A stretch of 64,000 bases of DNA from a beta proteobacterium KB13 (GCA_000156155.1 DS995299.1:769827-833826), one strand, 5' to 3'. Counted from the stretch's first letter, positions 49,496 to 60,240 are shown. Program-made: numbers and translations. Notes: generated from the letters alone by a model not told the origin.

Positions 49496-51735
49496 TGAAA
49501 TTCAACTTTCCCATCATTATTATCGATGAAGATTTTAGATCTGAAAATTCTTCTGGTTTAGGAATAAGACTTCTTGCAGAAGCAATCAAAAAAGAGGGGT
49601 TTGAGGCATTCGGCGTCACAAGTTATGTAGATCTTGCCTCCTTTGCACAACAGCAAAGTCGAGCCTCAGCTTTTATTTTAGCAATTGATGATGAGGAATT
49701 TGTCGAAGAAAATCCGAAAGCAATTAAAAGCCTTAAAGATTTTGTGGAAGAAATTCGCTACCGCAATGATGAGATACCTATTTTTCTTCATGGTGAAACA
49801 AGAACAAGTCGTCATATACCTAATGAAGTTTTACGTGAATTAAATGGCTTCATTCACATGAATGAAGATACCCCTGAGTTTGTTGCTAAATACATTACCA
49901 GAGAAGCGCGTTCCTATTTAGATAGCCTCCCACCGCCATTCTTTCGTGCCCTAACTCACTACGCTGCTGATGGCTCATATTCATGGCATTGCCCAGGTCA
50001 CTCTGGAGGCGTTGCCTTTTTAAAGTCCCCTGTTGGTCAAATGTTTCATCAGTTTTTTGGTGAAAATATGCTTCGTGCTGATGTTTGTAATGCGGTTGAT
50101 GAGTTAGGGCAGCTTCTTGATCACACTGGTCCTGTTGCAGCCTCAGAGAAGAATGCTGCAAGAATTTATAATGCTGACCATTGTTATTTTGTTACTAACG
50201 GCACATCCACTTCCAATAAAATGGTATGGCATTCAACTGTTGCTCCTGGTGACATTGTAATAGTTGACAGAAATTGTCATAAGTCGGTATTGCACTCTAT
50301 AACAATGACTGGTGCCATTCCAATTTTTTTAATGCCAACTAGGAATCACTTTGGCATCATTGGCCCCATTCCGAAAGAAGAATTTAGTTGGGACAATATC
50401 CAAAAAAAGATTGATTCAAACCCATTCATTGAGAATAAAGATCAAAAACCTCGTGTCCTCACGATTACGCAATCAACTTACGATGGCGTGTTATATAACG
50501 TTGAAGAAATCAAAGAAATGCTTGATGGGAAAATTGATACCTTGCATTTTGATGAAGCATGGTTACCTCATGCAGCATTTCATAATTTTTATGGTGATTA
50601 TCACGCGATTGGTGAAGATCGTCCAAAATGTAAAGACAGTATGATTTTTTCTACTCAATCGACACATAAGTTATTAGCAGGATTAAGCCAGGCCTCACAA
50701 ATTCTTGTTCAAGATGCTGAAAATAATAAACTGGATCGAGATGTCTTTAATGAATCTTATCTAATGCATTGTTCAACCAGCCCTCAATACTCTATTATCG
50801 CTAGCTGCGATGTCGCTGCTGCTATGATGGAACAGCCAGGAGGTACGGCTCTGGTTGAAGAATCCATAATGGAAGCCTTAGATTTTAGAAGAGCTATGAG
50901 AAAAGTAGATAGCGACTGGGGTCAAGATTGGTGGTTTAAAGTCTGGGGTCCAGATGACTTAACTGAAGAAGGAATTGAGACACGCGACTCATGGATGCTT
51001 AAATCTGAGGATAACTGGCATGGTTTTAATAAGCTATCAGAAGGCTTCAACATGCTTGATCCAATCAAGGCGACCATTATCACCCCTGGATTGAATATGA
51101 AAGGTGAGTTTGACGATAATATCGGCATCCCTGCATCAATTGTGACCAAGTATCTTGCAGAGCATGGAGTGATTGTTGAAAAAACTGGCTTGTACTCATT
51201 CTTTATTATGTTCACGATTGGAATTACCAAAGGCCGTTGGAATACATTATTAGCTGCACTCCAACAATTTAAAGATGACTATGATAAAAATCAACCAATC
51301 TGGAGAGTGCTTCCTGAATTTACCCAGAAATATCCTCAATATGAAAGAAAGGGGCTAAAAGATCTTTGTAATGAGATTCATGAAGTATATCGAAAATATG
51401 ATGTAGCAAAACTGACTACAGATATGTACCTTTCTGATATTGAAACTGCCATGAAACCTACTGAGGCTTTTGCAAAAATGGCACATAAAGAAATTGAAAG
51501 AATTGCAATTGATGAGCTCGAAGGAAGAGTAACATCAGTATTACTCACCCCTTACCCACCAGGTATTCCATTACTGATCCCAGGGGAAAAATTTAATAAA
51601 AAAATTGTCAACTACCTTCAGTTTGCTGAAGAGTTTAATGAGTTATTTCCAGGCTTTGAGACAGATAACCATGGATTAGTGAAAGATTCTGTAAACGGAA
51701 AAACGACCTACTTTGTTGATTGCGTGAAAACTTAA
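49495..51735 (+). CDS. Orn/Lys/Arg decarboxylase (aspartate-aminotransferase-fold, class I)
   Basis: PLP-dependent basic amino acid decarboxylase of 746 aa. The N-terminal flavodoxin-like wing domain spans about 1-125. The PLP domain has HYAADGSYSWHCPGHSGG, FVTNGTSTSNKMV, DEAWLPHAAFH and the cofactor lysine K392 in STQSTHK. A C-terminal domain follows. The family includes inducible arginine, lysine and ornithine decarboxylases, and substrate cannot be fixed from sequence. As a lone gene without an antiporter partner it is more likely biosynthetic (polyamine supply) than an acid-stress system. It overlaps dcd by one base and converges with folA with one base between. Confidence 0.92.
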   Translation: MKFNFPIIIIDEDFRSENSSGLGIRLLAEAIKKEGFEAFGVTSYVDLASFAQQQSRASAFILAIDDEEFVEENPKAIKSLKDFVEEIRYRNDEIPIFLHGETRTSRHIPNEVLRELNGFIHMNEDTPEFVAKYITREARSYLDSLPPPFFRALTHYAADGSYSWHCPGHSGGVAFLKSPVGQMFHQFFGENMLRADVCNAVDELGQLLDHTGPVAASEKNAARIYNADHCYFVTNGTSTSNKMVWHSTVAPGDIVIVDRNCHKSVLHSITMTGAIPIFLMPTRNHFGIIGPIPKEEFSWDNIQKKIDSNPFIENKDQKPRVLTITQSTYDGVLYNVEEIKEMLDGKIDTLHFDEAWLPHAAFHNFYGDYHAIGEDRPKCKDSMIFSTQSTHKLLAGLSQASQILVQDAENNKLDRDVFNESYLMHCSTSPQYSIIASCDVAAAMMEQPGGTALVEESIMEALDFRRAMRKVDSDWGQDWWFKVWGPDDLTEEGIETRDSWMLKSEDNWHGFNKLSEGFNMLDPIKATIITPGLNMKGEFDDNIGIPASIVTKYLAEHGVIVEKTGLYSFFIMFTIGITKGRWNTLLAALQQFKDDYDKNQPIWRVLPEFTQKYPQYERKGLKDLCNEIHEVYRKYDVAKLTTDMYLSDIETAMKPTEAFAKMAHKEIERIAIDELEGRVTSVLLTPYPPGIPLLIPGEKFNKKIVNYLQFAEEFNELFPGFETDNHGLVKDSVNGKTTYFVDCVKT

Positions 51736-51736
51736 T

Positions 51737-52210
51737 TTAAATTTTTCTATAAGTAAGGTAAGAAAACTCAATATCATTCTCATTAAGCTTTTCAGACTGA
51801 TCAACCAAACTCCACACAGAGGCATCTATCATTGGAAAGAAGGCATCGCCATGAATTTCTCGATGAATTTTTGTGACCAATAATTCATCACAACTATCAA
51901 TCAATTGGCTGTAAATTTCACCGCCTCCAATTATAAAAGTTTTTTTATCAGAATCTGAAATATCATTTAAGGAGCTGATAACATGAACCCCATCAATCTT
52001 TAGATCGGAATTTCTTGTTAAAACAAAGTTAACTCTGTTTGGCAATGGTTTACCAATTGATTCATAGGTTTTTCTACCCATCACGATTTGATGACCAGTC
52101 GTAATTGCTTTAAATCGCTTTAGGTCACCAGACAAATGCCAGGGAAGTGAATTATCAATCCCAATGACGTTGTTTTCGGACATAGCAACAATAATTGAAT
52201 AGGTATTCAC
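51737..52210 (-). CDS. folA: Dihydrofolate reductase
   Basis: Regenerates tetrahydrofolate from the dihydrofolate made by ThyA. The 157-aa protein has the N-terminal IVAMSENNVIGIDNSLPWHLSGDLKRFK and the NADPH loop VMGRKTYESIGKPLPNR. FIIGGGEIYSQ is also present. It shares one base with thyA, matching the function of the pair. Last gene of the run alaA-hom-thrC-thyA-folA. Confidence 0.97.
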   Translation of the reverse strand: MNTYSIIVAMSENNVIGIDNSLPWHLSGDLKRFKAITTGHQIVMGRKTYESIGKPLPNRVNFVLTRNSDLKIDGVHVISSLNDISDSDKKTFIIGGGEIYSQLIDSCDELLVTKIHREIHGDAFFPMIDASVWSLVDQSEKLNENDIEFSYLTYRKI

Positions 52211-53004
52211 TAGACTGCGACAGGGGCTTTAATTAATGGGTGAGGGTCATAATTTAATATCTCGAAATCGTCGTACTTAAAGCTAAAAATATCTTTAACA
52301 TGCGGATTAATTTTCATTATGGGTAGGTCTTTTGCTTCCCTGGATAATTGTTGTTTTACTTGCTCAATATGATTGCTATATATATGTGCGTCACCTAAGG
52401 TATGAACAAACTCCCCAGGGGCTAAATTAGTTACCTGGGCAATCATTAATGTTAAGAGAGCGTATGAAGCAATATTAAATGGGACGCCTAGAAAGATATC
52501 AGCACTTCTCTGATAAAGTTGGCAAGATAATTTATCATTCGCAACATAGAATTGAAAAAAACAATGACATGGAGGCAATTTCATTTTATCAACGTCGCCG
52601 ACATTCCATGCCGAGACAATCAGCCTTCTCGAATCAGGGTTGCTTTTTATATTTTCAATTAAATTAGAAATTTGATCAATCGTTCTTCCGTCACTCGTCT
52701 GCCATGACCTCCACTGAGAGCCATAGACTGGACCAAGATCACCATGTTCATCTGCCCATTCATCCCAAATACTTACCCCATTTTCTTTTAGGTATCCTAT
52801 ATTTGTTGATCCCTTTAAAAACCAAAGGAGCTCATGAATGACTGACTTAAGGTGTATTTTTTTTGTTGTTAGCAGAGGAAATTTTTCAGACAAATCAAAT
52901 CGAATTTGGTAGCCAAAAACAGAAATCGTTCCTGTCCCGGTCCTATCTTCTTTTTTATCACCGTGTTCTAGAACATGATTCAATAAATCTAGATATTGCC
53001 TCAT
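52210..53004 (-). CDS. thyA: Thymidylate synthase
   Basis: Methylates dUMP using methylene-tetrahydrofolate. The 264-aa protein matches the E. coli enzyme in length. The catalytic cysteine C146 lies in [12 protein letters not shown], and RRLIVSAWN and [18 protein letters not shown] are typical. Together with dcd (dUTP supply) and folA, the window holds the core of thymidylate synthesis. It lies 3 bp after thrC. Confidence 0.98.
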   Translation of the reverse strand: MRQYLDLLNHVLEHGDKKEDRTGTGTISVFGYQIRFDLSEKFPLLTTKKIHLKSVIHELLWFLKGSTNIGYLKENGVSIWDEWADEHGDLGPVYGSQWRSWQTSDGRTIDQISNLIENIKSNPDSRRLIVSAWNVGDVDKMKLPPCHCFFQFYVANDKLSCQLYQRSADIFLGVPFNIASYALLTLMIAQVTNLAPGEFVHTLGDAHIYSNHIEQVKQQLSREAKDLPIMKINPHVKDIFSFKYDDFEILNYDPHPLIKAPVAV

Positions 53005-53007
53005 AAG

Positions 53008-54447
53008 TTAAGAATGGCTCTCAATAAATTGTTTTACTTGGTTAATGTCGTTTTCAATCTCAAAGGATCTTTGTGGTAACTGTTCAATATTGGATAAACC
53101 ATCGGGTCTAGGTGGCTTCAACTTAATTGCCTCCATAACCGTTTCCTCAAATTTAGTTGGTAAAGCAGTTTCGAGAACAACCATCGGAATCTCCTCGGAC
53201 TGATCAAAATGATCAAAAGCTGCCTTAAATCCATCTGCAGTATGAGTGTCGATAATTAAATTATATTTTTCGTGTAATAGCTTAATAAAGTGTAAACGAT
53301 TTTGGTGAGAACTAGATGAAGAAGTAAATCCATAATTGGATACTTTTCCAAAATAGCCTGTGTTTGATAAATCAAAACTTTCGCCCTGATCAATTTTTTT
53401 CCATAGAGATCTTAATTTTTCAGGATCTCGGTCAATTAGATCAAATACAAATCTCTCAAAGTTTGATGCCTTAGAAATATCCATTGAAGGACTCGATGTA
53501 TGGTAGGTATCATCCGATGCTCGTGGTTTATAAGCACCCGTTTTAAAAAACTCATCAAGAACATCATTTTCATTAGTTGCCACAATAAGTTTTCTTATCG
53601 GTAATCCCATCATTCTAGATATATGCCCAGCACAGATATTGCCGAAGTTTCCTGATGGGACTGTGACATCAATCAATTCATCAGATGAACGTGTTGAGGA
53701 AAAATATCCCTTAAAATAATATACCACCTGAGCAATGATTCTTCCCCAGTTGATTGAGTTTACTGCGCCAATTTGATTCTTGTCTTTAAATTCAAGGTCA
53801 TTGGAGACTCCTTTAACAATATCCTGACAATCATCAAAAAAACCATCAATGGAAATATTAAAAATATTATTATCATGTAAGCTATACATTTGGGCTGTCT
53901 GAAATGGACTCATTTTGCCGCGAGGTGATAGCATAAATACGTTAACACCCTTTTTTCCAATCATGGCATATTCTGCAGCTGATCCTGTGTCCCCAGAAGT
54001 TGCTCCCAGTATATTTAAAGCCTTATTTTTTTTATGTAAAAGATATTCAAAAATATTTCCAAGAAATTGCATTGCAATATCTTTAAAAGCCAATGTTGGA
54101 CCATTAGATAATGAAAGAAGATATAAATGATTATCCACTTTTGTTAGCGGAGTGATATCTTTTGAATCCTGACATTCACGGGTATAGGAAAATTTTTCTT
54201 TAGTATATGTTTTATTGATGATGACTTTTAGATCATTATGAGGAATATCATTCTCATCAATAAATAATTTCATGATAGCAAAAGCTAAATCAGGATATGA
54301 CAGATCTCGAAGCTTCTCAAGACTCTCTGTCGATAGTTGAGGATAATTTTCTGGTAAATATAATCCTCCATCTGAAGCTAATCCTGTAATTAATGTATCA
54401 CTAAAGTTTATTTTTGGTGCTTGGCCACGTGTTGAGATGTACTTCAT
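53008..54447 (-). CDS. thrC: Threonine synthase
   Basis: PLP enzyme that converts phosphohomoserine to threonine. Length 479 aa fits the long proteobacterial type. The cofactor lysine K122 is in NGPTLAFKDIAMQF, and the phosphate-binding GATSGDTGSAAEYA is present. The N-terminus MKYISTRGQAP is standard. It overlaps hom by 4 bp. No thrB homoserine kinase lies next to it, so that step is encoded elsewhere. Confidence 0.97.
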   Translation of the reverse strand: MKYISTRGQAPKINFSDTLITGLASDGGLYLPENYPQLSTESLEKLRDLSYPDLAFAIMKLFIDENDIPHNDLKVIINKTYTKEKFSYTRECQDSKDITPLTKVDNHLYLLSLSNGPTLAFKDIAMQFLGNIFEYLLHKKNKALNILGATSGDTGSAAEYAMIGKKGVNVFMLSPRGKMSPFQTAQMYSLHDNNIFNISIDGFFDDCQDIVKGVSNDLEFKDKNQIGAVNSINWGRIIAQVVYYFKGYFSSTRSSDELIDVTVPSGNFGNICAGHISRMMGLPIRKLIVATNENDVLDEFFKTGAYKPRASDDTYHTSSPSMDISKASNFERFVFDLIDRDPEKLRSLWKKIDQGESFDLSNTGYFGKVSNYGFTSSSSSHQNRLHFIKLLHEKYNLIIDTHTADGFKAAFDHFDQSEEIPMVVLETALPTKFEETVMEAIKLKPPRPDGLSNIEQLPQRSFEIENDINQVKQFIESHS

Positions 54448-55754
54448 TTTGCTAACTCTTCAAGTCTAATTTTCACTACATTTCCAACATTCGATTTCAT
54501 TTTTTGTATGTCATTAATAATGCTATTAATTTCTTTTTCTTGAGCATTCTTGACAACAATAATGACATCATTTTCTGTCTGATTTTTTTTCAGCATTTTT
54601 TGATGCATTTCATCGATTGAGATATTTTTATCAGCAAATAATGATGTTATTTTTGCGAGCACTCCAGCTGCATCTACAAAATTAGCTCTTATGTAGTAAC
54701 CGGAACTTATTTCATTTATTTTTTTAAATTTTAATGAGGATAAGTTTGAGTCTTCATAACCGAAGGATGGGATATGAAAAACTTTATTCCCATTGGAAAT
54801 TGAGCGTGCTAAATCAATCACATCAGATAACACTGCACTGGCTGTTGGATCAGATCCTGCTCCTGCACCGTAATAGAGGGTCGGGCCTAACATATTTCCC
54901 ATTACTAAGACCGCATTCATCGGGCCATCTACATTTGCAACGAGTTGTGTTTCAGAAATCAATGTCGGGTGCACTCTCACTTCAATATCTTGATTTACTT
55001 TCTTGGCTAGGCCTATCAACTTGATTCTGTAGCCTAGTTCCTCTGCATATGCCACATCTTTTAATTGAAGATTACTTATGCCTTCAACAAATACATCGTT
55101 AAAGTTTAATGAAACTCCAAAAGCAATTGAAGCGATAATTGTTATCTTATGAGCTGCATCAATCCCTTCAATGTCAAAAGTTGGGTCCGCTTCAGCATAC
55201 CCTAATGATTGTGCTTGAGACAGGGCTGTTTGAAATGACAACCCATTATTTTTCATTTCAGAAAGAATGTAATTGGTAGTTCCATTCAAAATACCAGCCA
55301 CCCATTCCACTTTATTTGAAACCACACCTTCACGTAATGCTTTGATAATCGGAATACCACCAGCGACTGAAGCTTCATACAAAATAGAAACATTATTTTC
55401 TTTAGCTAAATTAAAAAGCTCAGTCCCATGCAGAGCAATTAATGCTTTGTTAGCTGTAACTAAATGTTTCTTTGCATTTAAAGCCTTTTTAGCAAAATCA
55501 AAAGCAATTCTAGTCCCACCAATTAATTCAAGCACGACGTCAGACATATTAATTAAATCATCAATATCTTTTGCGATCAGTTTTTCATCGCCAGCAACGC
55601 TGATAATTTTTTCATGATCAAGGTCCAGTATAGATACAATTTCAAAATCTATCCCTGTCTTGGCTAGAATTTCATCATGATTTTCTCGCAATACATTAAA
55701 GACTCCAGAGCCAACCGTTCCAAAACCCAAAATTCCTATTTTAAACTTACTCAT
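54444..55754 (-). CDS. hom: Homoserine dehydrogenase
   Basis: Reduces aspartate semialdehyde to homoserine. The Rossmann motif GFGTVGSG starts at residue 10, NGTTNYIL and AEADPTFDIEGIDAAHKI are typical, and a C-terminal ACT domain (about 355-430) would bind threonine for feedback control. It is not fused to aspartokinase. Length 436 aa. Overlaps alaA and thrC by 4 bp each, the common alaA/alaC-hom-thrC operon. Confidence 0.97.
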   Translation of the reverse strand: MSKFKIGILGFGTVGSGVFNVLRENHDEILAKTGIDFEIVSILDLDHEKIISVAGDEKLIAKDIDDLINMSDVVLELIGGTRIAFDFAKKALNAKKHLVTANKALIALHGTELFNLAKENNVSILYEASVAGGIPIIKALREGVVSNKVEWVAGILNGTTNYILSEMKNNGLSFQTALSQAQSLGYAEADPTFDIEGIDAAHKITIIASIAFGVSLNFNDVFVEGISNLQLKDVAYAEELGYRIKLIGLAKKVNQDIEVRVHPTLISETQLVANVDGPMNAVLVMGNMLGPTLYYGAGAGSDPTASAVLSDVIDLARSISNGNKVFHIPSFGYEDSNLSSLKFKKINEISSGYYIRANFVDAAGVLAKITSLFADKNISIDEMHQKMLKKNQTENDVIIVVKNAQEKEINSIINDIQKMKSNVGNVVKIRLEELAK

Positions 55755-56968
55755 TGTTTAACAATTCCTGTAAAAAATTCATTTAATCTTGTAAACGCCA
55801 CTTTTAAATTATCTTCATCAGGCAAAAAGACAACTCTAAAGTGATTATTGTCACACCAATTAAAACCACTTCCCTGAACCAAGAGTACTTTTGTATCAAT
55901 AAGAATCTTTAAAATAAGTTCTTGGTCATTATCAATTTTGTATTTTTTTGGATCCAGTCTAGGAAACAAATACATCGCCGCATCTGGCTTCACACAGCTT
56001 ACTCCCGGAATTTGCGACACTAATTCATAGGCTAAATCTCTTTGTCTGGCTAACCTTCCCTGAGTCGCAACAAGATCGTTAATGCTTTGATAACCGCCTA
56101 GAGCTGTTTGAATTGCCAATTGACCTGGCACATTTGAGCACAGTCTCATTGATGCAAGCATATTTAATCCTTCTAAATAATCTGATGCATTTTTTTTATC
56201 GCCAGACAAAATCAACCAACCAGCACGATAACCGCAGGCTCTGTAATTTTTAGACAAACCATTGAAGGTTAAAAAAACGATATCATCGGCCAATGATGCG
56301 ATTGAGGTGTGCTTATTTCCATCATAAAGAACCTTATCGTAAATCTCATCTGCCATAACAATCAAATTATTTTCTCTGGCAATTTGAATAATCCCCATCA
56401 AAATTTCATCAGGGTATAAAGAACCAGTTGGATTATTTGGGTTAATGACCACTATTGCTTTTGTCTTGGATGTCACTTTAGATTTAATGTCATGTAAATC
56501 TGGATACCATTTTTGTTTTTCGTCACATACATAGTGGACTGGTTTTCCTCCTGCCAGCCTAACTGCAGCAGTCCAAAGTGGATAATCTGGCATCGGGATC
56601 AGCACCTCATCTCCATTATTGATTAGGCCTTGCATGGCCATAACAATTAATTCTGAAACGCCATTACCGATAATAATGTCATCAACATCGACATCTTTTA
56701 TTTGTTTTTCTTGCGCATAGTGCATGATTGATTTTCTTGGAGCAAAAAAACCCTGGCTTTCAGTATAGCCAGAAGCTTGGGACATGTTTCTGATTACATC
56801 TTGTGTAATTTCATCAGGCGCCTCAAATCCAAAAGCAGCTGGGTTGCCAATGTTCATTTTTATCACCTTATGGCCAGCTTCTTCCATTTGCTTTGCATGA
56901 CCTAATACAGGTCCACGAATGTCGTAACAAACATCATCCAGCTTATTAGATTTTTGAATTTTTTTCAC
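55751..56968 (-). CDS. alaA: Alanine-synthesising aminotransferase AlaA (class I/II)
   Basis: PLP aminotransferase, 405 aa, of the AlaA/YfbQ type that makes alanine from pyruvate and glutamate. NPNNPTG is at 176-182 and the cofactor lysine K240 in GLSKNYRACGYRAGW. The N-terminus YDIRGPVLGHAKQMEEAGHKVIKMNIGNPA is diagnostic for the AlaA group. First gene of the alaA-hom-thrC-thyA-folA operon, divergent from the Mth938-like gene across 48 bp. Confidence 0.92.
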   Translation of the reverse strand: MKKIQKSNKLDDVCYDIRGPVLGHAKQMEEAGHKVIKMNIGNPAAFGFEAPDEITQDVIRNMSQASGYTESQGFFAPRKSIMHYAQEKQIKDVDVDDIIIGNGVSELIVMAMQGLINNGDEVLIPMPDYPLWTAAVRLAGGKPVHYVCDEKQKWYPDLHDIKSKVTSKTKAIVVINPNNPTGSLYPDEILMGIIQIARENNLIVMADEIYDKVLYDGNKHTSIASLADDIVFLTFNGLSKNYRACGYRAGWLILSGDKKNASDYLEGLNMLASMRLCSNVPGQLAIQTALGGYQSINDLVATQGRLARQRDLAYELVSQIPGVSCVKPDAAMYLFPRLDPKKYKIDNDQELILKILIDTKVLLVQGSGFNWCDNNHFRVVFLPDEDNLKVAFTRLNEFFTGIVKQ

Positions 56969-57016
56969 TTTTAAATAACTATATAATTAATAAAATTATC
57001 AACAAATTATCAGATT

Positions 57017-57385
57017 ATGAAATTCCATGAAATGACTGATAAAGAACTTAATTATATCAGTGCCTACGAAGAAAATTGGTTAAAAATTAATAATAAAAAG
57101 TATAACCAATCAATAATTGTTCTACCCAATGAGGTGTTAAGCATTAAGAGATTATCCTCACCAGATGTGGCTCAATTAATAAAAGAAATTCATAAAGAGA
57201 GGAATCTCGAGCTAATCATCGTTGCATCCAAAAACAATATCGAATTTACTCGCATCGATCAATATAAAGAGATTATCTCTATGCAAATTGGTATTGAGTT
57301 TATGAAACTTGAAAGTGGTTATCGAACTTTTAACATTACCATGTCAGAATTAAGAGAAGCTGCCTTAATTGTGAGACTTAATTAA
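57017..57385 (+). CDS. Mth938-like (DUF498/NDUFAF3-type) protein
   Basis: A 122-aa protein with the pattern of the Mth938-like fold: [13 protein letters not shown] near the middle, ELIIVASKN where the family has a VLLGTG-type strand, and the C-terminal [26 protein letters not shown], matching the GIEVMDTRAACRTYNIL signature of proteobacterial members. The eukaryotic relative NDUFAF3 assists respiratory complex I assembly; the bacterial function is unknown. It overlaps fabB tail-to-tail by 8 bp. Confidence 0.8.
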   Translation: MKFHEMTDKELNYISAYEENWLKINNKKYNQSIIVLPNEVLSIKRLSSPDVAQLIKEIHKERNLELIIVASKNNIEFTRIDQYKEIISMQIGIEFMKLESGYRTFNITMSELREAALIVRLN

Positions 57386-58601
57386 TTTTTGAAAATAGCA
57401 GGGTTGCATTAGTGCCGCCAAATCCAAAGCTGTTTGACATAATCGTGTTAATTTGTTTATTTTCAATTAGCTTGGTTACTATCGGCACATCCTGAATATT
57501 TTCATCAATATTGTCCACATTTGCTGAAGCTGCAATAAAATCATTTTTCATCATGATGAGTGAATAAATGGCTTCATTAACTCCAGCTGCACCTAAGGCA
57601 TGTCCGGATAATGATTTAGTTGAGGCGATTAGAGGAATATCTCCAAATCTCCCTGAGGCAAAAACATTTTTTATTGCGTTAATTTCAACAATATCACCAA
57701 CCGGTGTGCTTGTGCCATGCGTATTGATGTAGTCCACTTTCTCCACATTTCCTAACGCCGTTATCATTGATCGCTCAGCACCCTCCCCGCTTGGAGCAAC
57801 CATATCGTGGCCATCCGATGTAGCCCCGTAGCCTGTCACCTCAGCATAAATAGTTGCGCCTCTGTTTTTAGCATGTTCATAGTCTTCTAAAACTAAAATT
57901 CCTGCTCCTCCAGAAATTACAAATCCGTCTCTATCTTTATCATATGTTCTTGAGGCGGTTTCAGGGGCGTCATTAAACTTAGATGACATGGCTCCCATGG
58001 CATCAAAGAGGTAGCTCATAGTCCAATGTTCTTCTTCCGCCCCCCCTGCAAATACGATATCTTGCTTACCGAGCTGAATCTGTTCAACTGCATTCCCAAT
58101 ACAATGTGCGCTGGTGGAGCAAGCTGAGCTGATTGAGTAATTGATTCCTTTGATCTTTGCACCGGTAGCTAAGCAGGCTGCTACGCCATTAGACATTGTT
58201 TTAGTTACCATATAAGGGCCAACACGCCTGATGCCCTTTTCAGCCAGCGTTTCTGTTCCTTGCAGCATAGATTCGGTTGATGTTCCTCCTGCCCCAACAA
58301 TCAGGCCTGTCATAGGATTAGATACTAAATCATCACTAAGTTTAGCGTCTGCAATTGCTTCCTGCATGGCAATCCAGGCATAGGTATGGCCTTTTGCCAT
58401 AAAGCGGAGAAGTTTACGATCAATCAATTCTTCGTAATTAATATTGACTGAGCCAGCGACCTGGGAACGAAGTCCTCTCTCTGCATATTCAGGCTGAAAG
58501 GTGATCCCTGACTTACCATGGTAAAGGCTATCTTTAACTTCGGACTGATTATTTCCTAAACTTGAAACAATCCCTAATCCAGTAATAACTGCTCTTCTCA
58601 A
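57378..58601 (-). CDS. fabB: 3-oxoacyl-[acyl-carrier-protein] synthase I
   Basis: Condensing enzyme needed for unsaturated fatty acid synthesis in the FabA-FabB route. The catalytic cysteine C161 is in [10 protein letters not shown], and the two histidines are in [10 protein letters not shown] and [19 protein letters not shown]. Length 407 aa matches FabB, and its position 9 bp after fabA confirms FabB over FabF. The N-terminal [17 protein letters not shown] is standard. Confidence 0.96.
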   Translation of the reverse strand: MRRAVITGLGIVSSLGNNQSEVKDSLYHGKSGITFQPEYAERGLRSQVAGSVNINYEELIDRKLLRFMAKGHTYAWIAMQEAIADAKLSDDLVSNPMTGLIVGAGGTSTESMLQGTETLAEKGIRRVGPYMVTKTMSNGVAACLATGAKIKGINYSISSACSTSAHCIGNAVEQIQLGKQDIVFAGGAEEEHWTMSYLFDAMGAMSSKFNDAPETASRTYDKDRDGFVISGGAGILVLEDYEHAKNRGATIYAEVTGYGATSDGHDMVAPSGEGAERSMITALGNVEKVDYINTHGTSTPVGDIVEINAIKNVFASGRFGDIPLIASTKSLSGHALGAAGVNEAIYSLIMMKNDFIAASANVDNIDENIQDVPIVTKLIENKQINTIMSNSFGFGGTNATLLFSKIN

Positions 58602-58610
58602 ATGCTTTCC

Positions 58611-59126
58611 TTAAAAATTTTCTGTTGACTTAAATAAGCCAACTTTCAGATCATTTGCTTCATAAATTACGCGACCATCGACTTGCATTTTAGCATCTGC
58701 AATACCCATCACCAATTTTCTCATGATCACACGTTTTAAATTGATTAAATATGTAATTTTTTTTGCGTTTGGAAGGACTTGACCAGTAAATTTAACCTCA
58801 CCACTACCCAATGCCCTTCCCTTTCCCTCTCCACCTTTCCAACCAAGAAAGAAACCAACTAATTGCCACATCGCATCCAAACCCAGACACCCCGGCATCA
58901 CAGGATCATTATCAAAGTGACATTTAAAGAACCAAAGGTCAGGATTAATGTCCATTTCTGCATGGATGAATCCTTTGTTAAATTCACCTTGATTGTCATT
59001 GATTTCAATAATGCGATCAAACATTAACATCGGTGGCAAAGGCAGTTGAGCATTTCCGGGGCCAAACATTTTTCCCTGGCCGCACTCAATCAATTCATCA
59101 TACGAATAGCTATTTTTGGTGGTCAT
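58611..59126 (-). CDS. fabA: 3-hydroxydecanoyl-[acyl-carrier-protein] dehydratase/isomerase
   Basis: Makes the cis double bond at the C10 stage. H70 ([16 protein letters not shown]) and D84 fall at the same numbers as the E. coli catalytic residues, and 171 aa is the usual length. With fabB it forms the unsaturated fatty acid module. Divergent from mxaR across 97 bp. Confidence 0.98.
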   Translation of the reverse strand: MTTKNSYSYDELIECGQGKMFGPGNAQLPLPPMLMFDRIIEINDNQGEFNKGFIHAEMDINPDLWFFKCHFDNDPVMPGCLGLDAMWQLVGFFLGWKGGEGKGRALGSGEVKFTGQVLPNAKKITYLINLKRVIMRKLVMGIADAKMQVDGRVIYEANDLKVGLFKSTENF

Positions 59127-59155
59127 GTTATATTTTAATTTATTTAGAATTCATC

Positions 59156-59165
59156 ATTATAAACA
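59156..59165. promoter_or_regulatory. ATTATAAACA element, fabA / mxaR divergent gap
   Basis: Minus-strand TATAAT (59161-59156) lies 29 bases from the fabA ATG, and plus-strand TATAAA (59158-59163) lies 60 bases from the mxaR ATG. The decamer is identical to those in the mfd/rpiA and TraB/aat gaps. No strong -35 is seen. Confidence 0.35.
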
Positions 59166-59223
59166 ATAAAAATAGTTTAATGATTAATTCGTAAACCTTT
59201 AGTTTTAATAGAAAGATTAAGAA

Positions 59224-60240
59224 ATGGCAAAAAAAAACCTCGCCGATTGGTTAAAAAGTGCAACAACTCTAGAGAAACAAATTAATGAAGTTATCCTAGG
59301 TCAAGAAAATCCAATTCGTCTCATCCTTATCTCAATATTTGCTCGTGGACATGTTTTACTAGAAGGTGATGTTGGAGTAGGAAAAACTACCATGCTGCGT
59401 GCTGTTGCTCGAGGAATTGGCGGTGGTTATGAAAGGATTGAGGGTACCATTGACTTAATGCCAAATGATTTGATCTACCATACCTATTTAGGTGATGATG
59501 GCAAACCCCATGTCGATAAAGGTCCAGTCTTAAGGTCTGGTGAAGATCTAAGCATCTTCTTTTTTAATGAAATAAATCGAGCAAGGCCGCAGGTGCATTC
59601 TCTTATGCTAAGAATCATGGCTGAGAAAACTCTTTCTGCATTTAACCAAGAGTTTCACTTTCCTCATTTAATTGTTTTTGCAGATCGAAATCAAGTTGAA
59701 AAAGAAGAGACATTTGAAATACCCTCTGCTGCAAGGGACCGATTTATGATGGAAATTCCAATCGTAATTCCTAATAACGATGACCTAATGACTGATTTGA
59801 TTTTTGATACAAAATTTCATAATGCTGATGAACTAATAACCAAAGTCAAAACAGATCAATTGAGCTTTGATCAGCTAAATAATGTAGCTGCTGAAATTCA
59901 AGAAAATATTGATGCCACTAAAGAATTAGAAAAATATGCTTTGAATTTATGGAAGGCAACGATAAAACCACAGGATTTCAATATTAAGATTTCTGATATT
60001 GATATCAGCAGGCTTATCGTATCTGGATCTAGTCCTCGAGGAATCAGTATGATGATGAAATGTGCTCGAGTTAATGCATGGATGAACAACCGATCGTCGG
60101 TTCTCCCAGAAGATATTCATCAAATTTTTCATGAAACTATTGCGCACAGATTAGTGTTTAATCCTGTATATGATCTAAGAAGGACTGAAATATCCAGAGA
60201 ATTAACTACTGAAATAATCAATAAGGTAAGCGCACATTAA
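59224..60240 (+). CDS. mxaR: MoxR-family AAA+ ATPase MxaR
   Basis: AAA+ chaperone of the MoxR family, 338 aa. Walker A GDVGVGKT is at residues 48-55 and the Walker B/NEINR segment FFNEINRARPQVHSLMLRIMAEK follows. MoxR proteins act with VWA-domain partners to assemble or activate enzymes; MxaR is the methanol dehydrogenase member. The gene heads the cluster mxaR-S-A-C-K-L and its stop overlaps the mxaS start (TAATG). In methylotrophs mxaFJGI usually precede mxaR, but here fabA does. Confidence 0.85.
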   Translation: MAKKNLADWLKSATTLEKQINEVILGQENPIRLILISIFARGHVLLEGDVGVGKTTMLRAVARGIGGGYERIEGTIDLMPNDLIYHTYLGDDGKPHVDKGPVLRSGEDLSIFFFNEINRARPQVHSLMLRIMAEKTLSAFNQEFHFPHLIVFADRNQVEKEETFEIPSAARDRFMMEIPIVIPNNDDLMTDLIFDTKFHNADELITKVKTDQLSFDQLNNVAAEIQENIDATKELEKYALNLWKATIKPQDFNIKISDIDISRLIVSGSSPRGISMMMKCARVNAWMNNRSSVLPEDIHQIFHETIAHRLVFNPVYDLRRTEISRELTTEIINKVSAH

